DNA from: Actinomadura sp. 7K507
Lineage (GTDB): Bacteria; Actinomycetota; Actinomycetes; Streptosporangiales; Streptosporangiaceae
Length of the DNA: 42,459 bases
Direction: 5' to 3'
Assembly: GCF_004348425.1 (NCBI RefSeq)
Contig: NZ_SMKK01000061.1
Span: forward strand, 1 to 42,459
Positions 34,976-42,459 of this stretch are shown one piece after another (the first letter of the stretch is position 1; the number at the start of each line of letters is the position of its first letter). A program made the translations under genes and the position numbers. Under the pieces are notes generated by a model. That model saw nothing but the letters and a program-made list of their open reading frames with translations. It did not search any database and had not been told where the DNA came from.

Positions 34976-36150
34976 GCAGGGTCGGCGCCGTCGTCGACGG
35001 GTACGGCGGGCGGCGGACGTGGCAGACCCGGGTCGAAGGGCTGCGGCGGCTCGACTGGCCGCTGGTCGTGGCCGTGCTGGCGCTGTCGGTGATGGGCGCG
35101 CTGCTGGTGCGTTCGGCGACGTTCCAGATCCTGACCGAGCAGGGCAAGGATCCAGAGGGCTTCCTCAAGCGGCACATCCTGAACCTGATGATCGGCTTCG
35201 TGCTCGGCGGCGTCGTCACCCTCCTGGACTACCGGCTCCTGCGCGCTTACGTCCCCATCCTGTACGGGGTGGCCTGCGTGGGGCTGGTCGCCGTCCTGTC
35301 CCCGCTCGGCGAGACGATCAACGGGTCGCACTCGTGGATCGTTATCGGCGGCGGGTTCCAGGTGCAGCCCTCGGAGTTCGCCAAGGTCGGCCTCGTGGTG
35401 CTGCTCGCGATGATCCTGGGGGAGCCGCGCGACGGCGAGATCGGCCCCGGCGTCCGCGACGTGCTGCTCGCGCTCGTGCTGGCCGGGGTGCCCGCCGTGC
35501 TGATCATCCTGCAGCCCGACCTCGGCACCACGCTGGTGTTCGTCGCGGTGGTGGCCGGGATGCTGGCGGTCTCCGGCGTGAAGAAGCGCTGGCTCGCCGG
35601 CCTGGTCGGCGTCTCCGCGCTCGTGGTGGCCTCGGTGTGGCTCTTCGGCCTGCTGGAGGACTACCAGATCGCCCGCTTCACCGCGTTCCTCGACCCGGAC
35701 GCCGACCCGCGCGGCGCCGGCTACAACGCCCGGCAGGCCCGGATCGCGGTCGGGTCGGGCGAGCTGTTCGGCAAGGGCCTGTTCCAGGGCGAGCAGACCG
35801 GCGGCCATTTCGTCCCCGAGCAGCAGACCGACTTCATCTTCACGGTGGCGGGGGAGGAACTCGGCTTCATCGGCGGCGCCGTGATCGTCCTGCTGCTCGG
35901 CGTGGTGCTGTGGCGCGGGCTGCGCATCGCCACCCAGGCCGCCGACCTGTTCGGGACGCTGGTCGCGACCGGCGTCGTGTGCTGGCTGGGATTCCAGACG
36001 TTCCAGAACGTCGGGATGTCGATCGGCATCATGCCGATCACCGGGCTGCCGCTGCCGTTCGTGTCCTACGGCGGCTCCGCCACGTTCGCGAACATGATCG
36101 CCCTCGGGCTGCTGCAGGCCGTGCACGTGCGGCGCCGCGCCTTCGACTGA
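34972..36150 (+). CDS. rodA: Peptidoglycan glycosyltransferase RodA (SEDS family)
   Basis: 392 residues from GTG 34972, overlapping mrdA by 4 nt. Ten or so transmembrane segments carry SEDS blocks: INGSHSWIVIGGGFQVQPSE with catalytic-region residues, ILQPDLGTTLVFVAVV, YNARQARIAVGSGELFGKG, TDFIFTVAGEELGFIG and GLPLPFVSYGGSATFANM. It polymerises lipid II with PBP2. The last codons and the stop lie in the first copy of an exact 18-bp tandem repeat. Confidence 0.97.
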   Translation: MSRVGAVVDGYGGRRTWQTRVEGLRRLDWPLVVAVLALSVMGALLVRSATFQILTEQGKDPEGFLKRHILNLMIGFVLGGVVTLLDYRLLRAYVPILYGVACVGLVAVLSPLGETINGSHSWIVIGGGFQVQPSEFAKVGLVVLLAMILGEPRDGEIGPGVRDVLLALVLAGVPAVLIILQPDLGTTLVFVAVVAGMLAVSGVKKRWLAGLVGVSALVVASVWLFGLLEDYQIARFTAFLDPDADPRGAGYNARQARIAVGSGELFGKGLFQGEQTGGHFVPEQQTDFIFTVAGEELGFIGGAVIVLLLGVVLWRGLRIATQAADLFGTLVATGVVCWLGFQTFQNVGMSIGIMPITGLPLPFVSYGGSATFANMIALGLLQAVHVRRRAFD

Positions 36151-36172
36151 CCGGGCGCCTTCGACTGACCGG
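36137..36172 (+). repeat. Exact 18-bp tandem duplication across the rodA stop
   Basis: GCGCCTTCGACTGACCGG occurs twice back to back (36137-36154 and 36155-36172). The first copy contains the rodA stop codon; the second ends directly against the TAGGCT -10 of the following gene. Identity is complete, so the duplication is probably recent or maintained. Confidence 0.9.
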
Positions 36173-36178
36173 TAGGCT
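36173..36178 (+). promoter_or_regulatory. Candidate -10 of the radical SAM gene
   Basis: TAGGCT lies 41 nt before ATG 36219 and directly after the 18-bp duplication. A -35 would fall inside the duplicated DNA. GAGG (36207-36210) is the ribosome-binding site. Confidence 0.4.
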
Positions 36179-36218
36179 GGGGATTTCATCCCACGTCCCC
36201 TGCATTGAGGATTCCGTC

Positions 36219-38141
36219 ATGCCGGTCGAGTCGCTCTTCCCGCGCCTGGAGCCGCTGCTCCCCGGCGTGCAGAAGCCGATTCAGTACGTTGGCGGCGAGC
36301 TGAACTCCCAGATCAAGGACTGGGACGAGGCCGAGGTCCGGTGGGCGCTGATGTACCCGGACGCCTACGAGGTGGGCCTGCCCAACCAGGGCGTCCAGAT
36401 CCTCTACGAGATCCTGAACGAGCGCGACGGCGTGCTGGCGGAGCGGACCTACTCGGTCTGGGCCGACATGGAGGCCGTCATGCGCGAGCACGGCATCCCG
36501 CAGTTCACCGTGGACGCGCACCGCCCCGTCGCCGCGTTCGACGCCTTCGGCGTGTCGTTCTCCACCGAGCTCGGGTACACCAACCTGCTGACGGCCCTCG
36601 ACCTCGCCGGCATCCCGCTGGACGCCGCGGACCGCACCGACGGCCATCCGATCGTCATCGCGGGCGGGCACGCCGCGTTCAACCCCGAGCCGATCGCCGA
36701 GTTCATCGACGCCGCCGTCCTCGGCGACGGCGAGGAGATCGCGCTCGGCATCACCGAGGTCATCCGCGAGTGGAAGGCCGAGGGCGAGCCCGGCGGCCGG
36801 GACGAGCTGCTGATGCGGCTCGCCGCGTCGGGAGGGGTGTACGTCCCGCGCTTCTACGACGTCACCTACCTGCCGGACGGCCGGATCCAGCGGGTCGCGC
36901 CGAACCGCCCGGGGGTCCCGTGGCGGATCGAGAAGCACACCGTCATGGACCTCGACCAGTGGCCGTACCCGAAGAAGCCGCTGGTACCGCTGGCCGAGAC
37001 CGTGCACGAGCGGTTCAGCGTGGAGATCTTCCGCGGCTGCACGCGCGGCTGCCGGTTCTGCCAGGCCGGGATGATCACCCGTCCGGTGCGGGAGCGGTCG
37101 ATCACCACGATCGGCGACATGGTCGAGACGGGCCTCAAGGAGTCCGGTTTCGAGGAGGTCGGGCTGCTCAGCCTGTCCAGCGCCGACCACAGCGAGATCG
37201 GCGACGTCGCCAAGGGCCTCGCCGACCGGTACGAGGGCACCAACACCTCGCTGTCGCTGCCGTCCACCCGCGTGGACGCCTTCAACATCACGCTCGCCAA
37301 CGAGTTCTCCCGGGGCGGGCGGCGCTCCGGCCTGACGTTCGCCCCCGAGGGCGGTTCCGAGCGGATGCGCAAGGTGATCAACAAGATGGTCACCGAGGAC
37401 GACCTGATCCGCACCGTCACCACCGCCTACGAGAACGGCTGGCGCCAGGTCAAGCTGTACTTCATGTGCGGGCTGCCCACCGAGGAGGACGAGGACGTCC
37501 TCGCGATCGCCGGCATGGCCAAGCGGGTCATCCAGGCTGGACGCGAGGCCACCGGCCGCAAGGACATCCGCTGCACGGTGTCCATCGGCGGGTTCGTGCC
37601 CAAGCCGCACACCCCGTTCCAGTGGGCCGCGCAGTGCGACCACGAGACCGTCGACCGCCGCCTGCGCGCCCTCAAGGACGCCCTGCGGGGCGACAAGGAG
37701 TACGGCCGCGCCATCGGCCTGCGCTACCACGACGGCCAGCCCTCCATCGTCGAGGGCCTGCTGTCGCGCGGCGACCGCCGCGTCGGCAAGGTCATCCGCG
37801 CGGTGTGGGAGGACGGCGGCCGCTTCGACGGCTGGAGCGAGCACTTCTCCTACGAGCGCTGGACGGCCTGCGCGGAGCGGGCACTGTCCGGCGAGCCCGT
37901 CGATCTCGCCTGGTACACCGTCCGGGAGCGCGACGAGGTCGAGGTCCTGCCGTGGGACCACCTCGACGCCGGGCTCGACCGCGAGTGGCTCTGGCAGGAC
38001 TGGCAGGACGCCGTCGACGGGACCGAGGTCGAGGACTGCCGCTGGACGCCCTGCTACGACTGCGGCGTCTGCCCCACGATGGGCACCGAGATCCAGACGG
38101 GCCCCACCGGGAAGAAGCTGCTGCCGCTCTCGGTCGTCTGA
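36219..38141 (+). CDS. TIGR03960 family B12-binding-like radical SAM protein
   Basis: 640 residues. The N-terminal B12-binding-like region (residues about 1-200) reads RWALMYPDAYEVGLPNQGVQ, then FGVSFSTELGYTNLLTAL and VIAGGHAAFNPEPIAEFIDA. The radical SAM core has CxxxCxxC at Cys274, Cys278 and Cys281 (GCTRGCRFC). A C-terminal Cys-rich segment (CRWTPCYDCGVCPTMG) may bind a second cluster. It is the conserved partner of the TIGR03936/DUF2344 protein encoded next; in some genomes the two are fused. The pair's substrate is, to my knowledge, not established. ATG 36219 follows GAGG at 8 nt. Open frame upstream overlaps rodA in another frame and is not used. Confidence 0.93.
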   Translation: MPVESLFPRLEPLLPGVQKPIQYVGGELNSQIKDWDEAEVRWALMYPDAYEVGLPNQGVQILYEILNERDGVLAERTYSVWADMEAVMREHGIPQFTVDAHRPVAAFDAFGVSFSTELGYTNLLTALDLAGIPLDAADRTDGHPIVIAGGHAAFNPEPIAEFIDAAVLGDGEEIALGITEVIREWKAEGEPGGRDELLMRLAASGGVYVPRFYDVTYLPDGRIQRVAPNRPGVPWRIEKHTVMDLDQWPYPKKPLVPLAETVHERFSVEIFRGCTRGCRFCQAGMITRPVRERSITTIGDMVETGLKESGFEEVGLLSLSSADHSEIGDVAKGLADRYEGTNTSLSLPSTRVDAFNITLANEFSRGGRRSGLTFAPEGGSERMRKVINKMVTEDDLIRTVTTAYENGWRQVKLYFMCGLPTEEDEDVLAIAGMAKRVIQAGREATGRKDIRCTVSIGGFVPKPHTPFQWAAQCDHETVDRRLRALKDALRGDKEYGRAIGLRYHDGQPSIVEGLLSRGDRRVGKVIRAVWEDGGRFDGWSEHFSYERWTACAERALSGEPVDLAWYTVRERDEVEVLPWDHLDAGLDREWLWQDWQDAVDGTEVEDCRWTPCYDCGVCPTMGTEIQTGPTGKKLLPLSVV

Positions 38142-38170
38142 CCGTCCCCGCACGCCACCTGGCGGGTCGC

Positions 38171-38207
38171 GGCCTCCGGAGGCCCGCGCCGGGATCCGTC
38201 CGGATCC
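38171..38207 (+). terminator. Two small palindromes after the radical SAM gene
   Basis: GGCCTCCGGAGGCC (38171-38184) is a perfect 14-bp palindrome, and GGATCC-GTCC-GGATCC (38192-38207) a second dyad. They may terminate or process the upstream transcript. There is no T tract. The rest of the 38142-38379 gap holds the promoter element at 38321 and no gene. Confidence 0.35.
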
Positions 38208-38320
38208 GCCCCGCCCGGGCGTGGGGATGCCCGAAATCGGCTGCGTGAACGCCCTGAGCTGCGCCGGTTCCGGCTCCTTGGGACTCCCGGGGGACAAAGG
38301 ATGCCCGGCGACCCGTACTC

Positions 38321-38336
38321 TATAGGGAGACCTATA
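38321..38336. promoter_or_regulatory. AT-rich palindrome overlapping the promoter of the DUF2344 gene
   Basis: TATAGG (38321-38326) and CCTATA (38331-38336) form a perfect 6-bp inverted repeat around GAGA. TATATT (38333-38338) could be the -10, so a protein on the dyad would block transcription; a GNRA-capped hairpin in the leader is the alternative. It is strikingly AT-rich for this chromosome. Confidence 0.45.
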
Positions 38337-38379
38337 TTTCGACTCGGCACGAGTAGGAAGGACCAGAACCCTGGCACCC

Positions 38380-39240
38380 ATGCCGGAGGGTCCGGCGCCG
38401 GCCCCCGTGACCCAGCGCCTGCGCGTCCGCTACGCCAAGCGAGGCAGGCTGCGGTTCACGAGCCACCGCGACATTTCCCGGGCCGTGGAACGCGCCGTCA
38501 GGCGCGCCGGGATCCCTGTAGCGTTCAGCGGCGGATTCACCCCCCACCCGAAGATCTCGTACGCGGGTGCGGCGGCGACAGGGGTGGCCAGTGAGGCCGA
38601 GTACCTCGAAATCGGACTGACCGAGACCCGCGACCCTGCGCGGGTACGGGCCGATCTCGACGCGGCACTGCCTCCCGGGCTCGACATCGTCGATGTCGTC
38701 CCGGTACGGGCGGGAAGCGCCGGCGACGCGCAACCGAGACCGAGCGCGTTCGCCGATCGGCTCGAGGCGTCCGAATGGCGGATCAGGCTGGACGGCGTGT
38801 CATCGGACGATGCCGCCGCCGCCGTGGCCGCCTTCATGGGCGCCGGCGACATCGAGGTCGAGCGCCTCACCAAGAAGGGGCGGCGCCGTTTCGACGTGCG
38901 CGCTGCCGTGTCCTCCTTCGAGCTGGACCGGCGCGCCGCGCCTGCGGCGGATGCCCCTTGTGCGATACTTCGAATGGTTGTTCGGCATTCCACACCGGCC
39001 GTACGACCCGACGACATCCTCACCGGACTGCGCCAGGTCGCCGACCTCGCGCCGCCGTCACCCCCGCTGGTGACCAGGCTGGCGCAGGGGCCCCTCGACG
39101 CGGACACCGGTGGCCTCGCGGATCCTCTGGATCCCGACCGGGAGTTCGGCCTGCCGTCCGGCGACGACGCCGAGACGGCCCGCGGCCCGCAGCGGCCGCA
39201 GCCCGGGGAAACCGCGAGCGTGGATGCCGTCAGCGCCTGA
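38380..39240 (+). CDS. TIGR03936 / DUF2344 family radical SAM-associated protein
   Basis: 286 residues. The family block VTQRLRVRYAKRGRLRFTSH followed by AGIPVAFSGGFTPHPKISYA is clear, with the later LGLTE-like SEAEYLEIGLTET and GLDIVDVVPV. No metal or catalytic motif is obvious. The last 60 residues are hydrophilic, Asp/Pro-rich and probably disordered. The start is uncertain: ATG 38380 has AGGAAGGA about 18 nt upstream, and GTG 38407 lies directly before the conserved block. It accompanies the TIGR03960 radical SAM gene and precedes rne, as in other actinobacteria, which hints at a link to tRNA or rRNA modification; unproven. Confidence 0.9.
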   Translation: MPEGPAPAPVTQRLRVRYAKRGRLRFTSHRDISRAVERAVRRAGIPVAFSGGFTPHPKISYAGAAATGVASEAEYLEIGLTETRDPARVRADLDAALPPGLDIVDVVPVRAGSAGDAQPRPSAFADRLEASEWRIRLDGVSSDDAAAAVAAFMGAGDIEVERLTKKGRRRFDVRAAVSSFELDRRAAPAADAPCAILRMVVRHSTPAVRPDDILTGLRQVADLAPPSPPLVTRLAQGPLDADTGGLADPLDPDREFGLPSGDDAETARGPQRPQPGETASVDAVSA

Positions 39241-39242
39241 CC

Positions 39243-39359
39243 GTGAGACCGAAGCCGTGGCAGCACGGAACCGGTCCCGCAGGGTACGGCGGGCGCACCC
39301 CCGACGACTTCGTCGTCATGGCCGGACCAACGTCCGGCGGTGACGGCACCGACGACTGA
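39243..39359 (+). CDS. Possible 38-residue small protein
   Basis: A GTG at 39243 opens a frame of 38 codons ending TPDDFVVMAGPTSGGDGTDD. Its third positions are GC-rich (for example GAC GAC TTC GTC GTC ATG), unlike random frames nearby. There is no good ribosome-binding site, no known family, and the start is close behind the DUF2344 stop, so reinitiation would be needed. It could equally be non-coding. The remaining 90 bp to rne shows nothing else. Confidence 0.2.
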   Translation: MRPKPWQHGTGPAGYGGRTPDDFVVMAGPTSGGDGTDD

Positions 39360-39448
39360 CGGAGAGCTCTCGTGCGGCGCACCGCATCGATCCGCCCCCT
39401 GGCGGAGCGACACGGACGCGCCCGGGAGCCTGACGGGAGATTGCCCGG

Positions 39449-42400
39449 ATGCGTGAGAACGAAGCCGATGCGGCCACGGCCGAAGGCACCGATAACGAGC
39501 ACACCGACTACGAGAACACCGGAACGGAGACCACGGAGACCGACAACGCCGACGCGGTGACGACGCGACCGCGCCGTGCCAAGCGTCCCGCGGGCCCGCC
39601 GCCCGACGCGGAGGAGACCCCCGCCGGAGAGGCCCTCCCGCCGGCCGAGAAGGCCGAGCCGCCCGCCGAGGCGGAGCCGCCGAAGAAGGCCACCCGGACC
39701 CGCACCCGCACCCGGAGCGGGAAGGCCGCCGAGACGTCCGAGCCGGTCCCGATGACCGGTGCCGAGACCTCCCCCGACACCGAGGCCGAGCCCGTGACCG
39801 CCGAAGGGGAGCAGCCCGCCGATGAGGCGCCGGCGCCCCGCACCCGGACCCGCCGGCGCGGCTCCACCGCGTCCTCTGCCGCGTCCTCCACGGCGTCCTC
39901 CGCACCGGACGTGCCCGAGGCGACGACCGTCTCCGCCGTCCCGTCGGTGCCGGAGGTCCCCTCACCCGGGACCGAGACGCCCGCCGAGCAGGTGTCCGAC
40001 ATCGAGCCCGCCAGCGGCGTGGGAGTCCCCGGAGTGACGTTCCAGCCGCCGATGGTGGTGTTCCAGCCGCCGCAGCCGAAGGCCGAGGGCCCCTCCCGTC
40101 CCAAGGAGGAGCCGCAGCGCGCCGCCGAGCCCGCCGACGACGACACCGGTGACGAGGAGCCGGACGAGCGGCCGTCCGACGACGACGACTCCGACGACCG
40201 CCCGTCCCGCCGTCGCCGCCGCCGTGGCGGACGAGGCCGCGGCAGGAGCGGCAGGGAAGGCGCCGAGGACGAGCCGGAGGCCGAGTCGGCCGACGCGGAG
40301 GCCGCGGAGGCCGAGGCGGACGAGCCCAAGGACGAGCAGCCCGCCAGGGGCGCCAAGAAGGACAAGGGCAAGAAGGACAAGCCCGCCGCCAAGCCCGCCG
40401 CCAAGCCCGCCGCCAAGAGTGCCGCCAAGAGTGCCGCCGCCAAGGGCAAGGAGAAGGACAAGGAGCCCAAGGCCGAGGAGGCCGAGCAGGAGGCCGACGA
40501 GGACGAGACCGACGGCGATGCCGCGTCGAGCCGTCGCCGCCGCCGCAGGCGCCGCCGGACCGGGACCGACGGCGAGAACGGGAACGGCACGGACGACCCG
40601 CCGAACACCGTCGTCCATGTCCGCTCCACGCGTGCCGCCGAGACCCGCTCCTCCGACGACGAGGTCCAGTCCGTCCGCGGCTCGACCCGGCTGGAGGCGA
40701 AGAAGCAGCGCCGCCGGGAGGGCCGCGAGCAGGGCCGCCGCCGCCCGCCGGTGATCACCGAGGCCGAGTTCCTGGCGCGCCGCGAGTCCGTCGACCGGGT
40801 CATGGTGGTCCGGCAGGAGGGCGAGCGCACCCAGATCGCCGTCCTGGAGGACGGCGTGCTCGTGGAGCACTACGTCAACCGCGCCACCCACCAGTCGTAC
40901 GTGGGCAACGTCTACCTCGGCAAGGTCCAGAACGTGCTGCCGTCGATGGAGGCGGCGTTCGTCGACATTGGCAAGGGCCGCAACGCCGTGCTGTACGCGG
41001 GCGAGGTCAACTGGGACGCCTCCGGCCTGGAGGGCCAGCCGCGCCGCATCGAGTCGGCGCTGAAGTCGGGCCAGTCGGTCCTCGTCCAGGTCACCAAGGA
41101 CCCCCTCGGCCACAAGGGCGCCCGCCTCACCAGCCAGGTCTCGCTGCCCGGCCGCTACCTGGTGTACGTGCCGGACGGCTCGATGACCGGCATCAGCCGC
41201 AAGCTCCCCGACAAGGAGCGCAGCCGCCTCAAGTCGATCCTGAAGAAGGTCATGCCGCAGAGCGCGGGCGTGATCGTGCGGACGGCGGCGGAGGGCGCCA
41301 CCGAGGAAGAGCTGTCGCGGGACGTGTCGCGCCTTGCGGCCCAGTGGGAGAACATCCAGAAGAAGGTGAAGACGGCGTCCGCGCCCTCCCTGCTCTACGG
41401 TGAGCCCGACCTGACGATCCGCGTCGTCCGCGACATCTTCAACGAGGACTTCACCAAGCTCGTCGTGGCCGGCGCCGACGCCTGGGACACGATCTCCGAG
41501 TACGTCGAGTACGTCGCGCCGCATCTCGCGGACCGGGTCGAGCGCTGGAACGGCGACCAGGACGCCCTGTCGGCGTACCGCATCGACGAGCAGATCGCCA
41601 AGGCGCTGGACCGCAAGGTGTGGCTGCCGTCCGGCGGCTCGCTGGTGATCGACCGCACCGAGGCGATGACGGTCATCGACGTCAACACCGGCAAGTTCAC
41701 CGGGCAGGGCGGCAACCTGGAGGAGACCGTCACCCGCAACAACCTGGAGTCGGCCGAGGAGATCGTCCGCCAGCTCCGGCTCCGCGACATCGGCGGCATC
41801 ATCGTGATCGACTTCATCGACATGGTGCTGGAGAGCAACCGGGACCTGGTGCTGCGCCGCCTGGTGGAGTGCCTGTCGCGGGACCGTACCAAGCACCAGG
41901 TCGCCGAGGTCACCTCGCTGGGCCTGGTGCAGATGACCCGCAAGCGCGTCGGCCAGGGACTGCTGGAGGCGTTCTCTGAGACCTGCGAGTCCTGCAACGG
42001 CCGCGGCATCCACGTCCACCTGTCCCCGGTCGAGCCGAAGGCGGACAAGGCGGTGGGCAAGGAGAGCGGCCGCCGCCGCAAGCGCAAGGGCGAGGTCGAG
42101 AAGGTCGTCGAGGAGAAGATGGCCCGTCACGAGATCGCACCGCCCGAGCCCGCCGCGGCGGAGCCCGCGCCCGCGCCGGAGCCGGAGCCGGAGCCCGAAC
42201 TGGAGCCCGCGCCCGTCGTGGAGCCCAAGCCGGAGCCGGTGCGCTCCCGTACGCGCAGGTCAGGCCCGGCCAAGCGTCCCGCGGGCCCCCCGCCCGAGAT
42301 CGACGCGGACGAGTCCCCGGCACAGGCCGCGGTCGAGGCCGCCGACGCCGCCGCGGAGGTCGCGGACACACCTCCGGGCGTCCTGGAGTCCCTGGACTCC

Positions 42401-42459
42401 ACCGAGCCCGTCTCCGCCGCCGCGAACGGCGCCGCCCCGGCCACCCCCGACCTCAACGG
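39449..42459 (+). CDS. rne: Ribonuclease E/G, C-terminus beyond the window
   Basis: At least 1003 residues, open at the right edge. ATG 39449 has GGGAGA 8 nt upstream. Residues 1 to about 430 are disordered: acidic runs, Arg-rich RRRRRRGGRGRGRSGR, and Lys/Ala/Pro repeats (KPAAKPAAKPAAKSAAKS). The catalytic half starts near 434: S1 domain (YVGNVYLGKVQNVLPSMEAA), metal-binding Asp744 (VIDVNTG) and Asp788 (IIVIDFIDM), and Zn-link Cys846 and Cys849 (CESCNGRG). An acidic, Pro-rich C-terminal tail follows. It starts mRNA decay and rRNA processing. The layout, with disorder on both sides of the core, is the actinobacterial RNase E type. The stop lies beyond 42459. Confidence 0.97.
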   Translation, partial: MRENEADAATAEGTDNEHTDYENTGTETTETDNADAVTTRPRRAKRPAGPPPDAEETPAGEALPPAEKAEPPAEAEPPKKATRTRTRTRSGKAAETSEPVPMTGAETSPDTEAEPVTAEGEQPADEAPAPRTRTRRRGSTASSAASSTASSAPDVPEATTVSAVPSVPEVPSPGTETPAEQVSDIEPASGVGVPGVTFQPPMVVFQPPQPKAEGPSRPKEEPQRAAEPADDDTGDEEPDERPSDDDDSDDRPSRRRRRRGGRGRGRSGREGAEDEPEAESADAEAAEAEADEPKDEQPARGAKKDKGKKDKPAAKPAAKPAAKSAAKSAAAKGKEKDKEPKAEEAEQEADEDETDGDAASSRRRRRRRRRTGTDGENGNGTDDPPNTVVHVRSTRAAETRSSDDEVQSVRGSTRLEAKKQRRREGREQGRRRPPVITEAEFLARRESVDRVMVVRQEGERTQIAVLEDGVLVEHYVNRATHQSYVGNVYLGKVQNVLPSMEAAFVDIGKGRNAVLYAGEVNWDASGLEGQPRRIESALKSGQSVLVQVTKDPLGHKGARLTSQVSLPGRYLVYVPDGSMTGISRKLPDKERSRLKSILKKVMPQSAGVIVRTAAEGATEEELSRDVSRLAAQWENIQKKVKTASAPSLLYGEPDLTIRVVRDIFNEDFTKLVVAGADAWDTISEYVEYVAPHLADRVERWNGDQDALSAYRIDEQIAKALDRKVWLPSGGSLVIDRTEAMTVIDVNTGKFTGQGGNLEETVTRNNLESAEEIVRQLRLRDIGGIIVIDFIDMVLESNRDLVLRRLVECLSRDRTKHQVAEVTSLGLVQMTRKRVGQGLLEAFSETCESCNGRGIHVHLSPVEPKADKAVGKESGRRRKRKGEVEKVVEEKMARHEIAPPEPAAAEPAPAPEPEPEPELEPAPVVEPKPEPVRSRTRRSGPAKRPAGPPPEIDADESPAQAAVEAADAAAEVADTPPGVLESLDSTEPVSAAANGAAPATPDLN
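39578..39606 (+). repeat. 29-bp near-identical repeat at both ends of rne, first copy
   Basis: Positions 39578-39606 match 42269-42297 with a single mismatch, and both encode AKRPAGPPP followed by an acidic residue. Both copies lie in disordered tails flanking the catalytic core. The exact shared run begins GCCAAGCGTCCCGCGGGCCC. Confidence 0.8.
42269..42297 (+). repeat. 29-bp near-identical repeat at both ends of rne, second copy
   Basis: Second copy of the AKRPAGPPP-encoding segment, one mismatch from 39578-39606. It is in the same frame and orientation. Confidence 0.8.

Noticed and set aside
38320..38353. CTATAGGGAGACC and TCGGCACGAG resemble a T7 promoter start and a cDNA-library EcoRI adaptor
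   Set aside because: The two short matches lie in continuous sequence between normal genes, the first is explained by a local dyad and -10, and neither matches long enough to indicate vector. Chance similarity is more likely.
36186..38381. Long minus-strand open frame antisense to the radical SAM gene
   Set aside because: No motifs, and codon periodicity belongs to the plus strand.
39962..42130. Long minus-strand open frame antisense to rne
   Set aside because: Leu/Gly/Ala-rich frame mirroring the repetitive plus-strand coding sequence; RNase E motifs are clear on the other strand.

Overview
The window is high-GC chromosomal DNA from an actinomycete. The evidence is GC-rich third codon positions throughout, many GTG and some TTG starts, GTGA/ATGA stop-start overlaps, and the conserved actinobacterial gene order tig-clpP1-clpP2-clpX-valS-folC-DUF4233-ndk-mreBCD-mrdA-rodA-(TIGR03960/TIGR03936 pair)-rne. 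The accessory content (CBM2-FnIII-GH18 chitinase, NarL-type two-component pairs, a WGxxGxxG secreted peptide) suggests a filamentous actinomycete, perhaps of the Thermomonosporaceae/Actinomadura type. That placement is an inference from gene content, not a phylogeny. No rRNA, CRISPR array, IS element, integrase or prophage was seen.

Left part (1-9.7 kb), accessory and regulatory: tRNA-Pro(TGG); a small secreted WGxxGxxG protein; two uncharacterised proteins, one with a C-terminal zinc-ribbon-like motif; an HxlR regulator divergent from a YceI-family protein with a perfect inverted repeat between them; a two-gene operon of an Asp-nucleophile alpha/beta hydrolase and a HAD phosphatase; a secreted chitinase preceded by a 27-bp perfect palindrome; a MarR regulator divergent from a small cupin with a textbook MarR-type inverted repeat between them; and a NarL-type kinase/regulator pair.

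Middle (9.7-24.9 kb): Tex, an RNA-binding transcription-associated protein, here with a Gly/Arg/Gln-rich tail and a short codon-atypical insertion; a DMT-type membrane protein; the proteostasis block trigger factor, ClpP1, ClpP2 and ClpX with a ClgR-like site upstream; a second NarL-type pair; then valyl-tRNA synthetase. valS is flanked on both sides by genes whose C-terminal domains resemble each other (a CG...CxWATR...VMRxIRxDV pattern). One is anchored by a membrane helix; the other is anchorless and possibly decayed.

Right part (24.8-42.5 kb): folC stands head to head with a second Mur-ligase-like FolC paralogue that has lost the DSAHNP signature. DUF4233, an MFS-like transporter with a pentapeptide-repeat N-terminus, and ndk follow. 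Two overlapping alternative hairpins with T tracts then precede the cell-elongation operon mreB-mreC-mreD-mrdA(PBP2)-rodA, whose last four genes are separated by 1 bp or overlap. An exact 18-bp tandem duplication covers the rodA stop codon. Next come the TIGR03960 radical SAM protein, the TIGR03936/DUF2344 protein behind a small AT-rich palindrome, and a large RNase E/G whose disordered C-terminal tail runs off the window edge.

Several genes (the zinc-ribbon protein at 1256, the DMT gene, valS, folC) have a good -10 hexamer 7-9 nt before the start codon, suggesting leaderless transcripts. The most unusual items are the domain pair around valS, the divergent FolC paralogue, the alternative hairpins before mreB, the Tex insertion and the palindromic operators.
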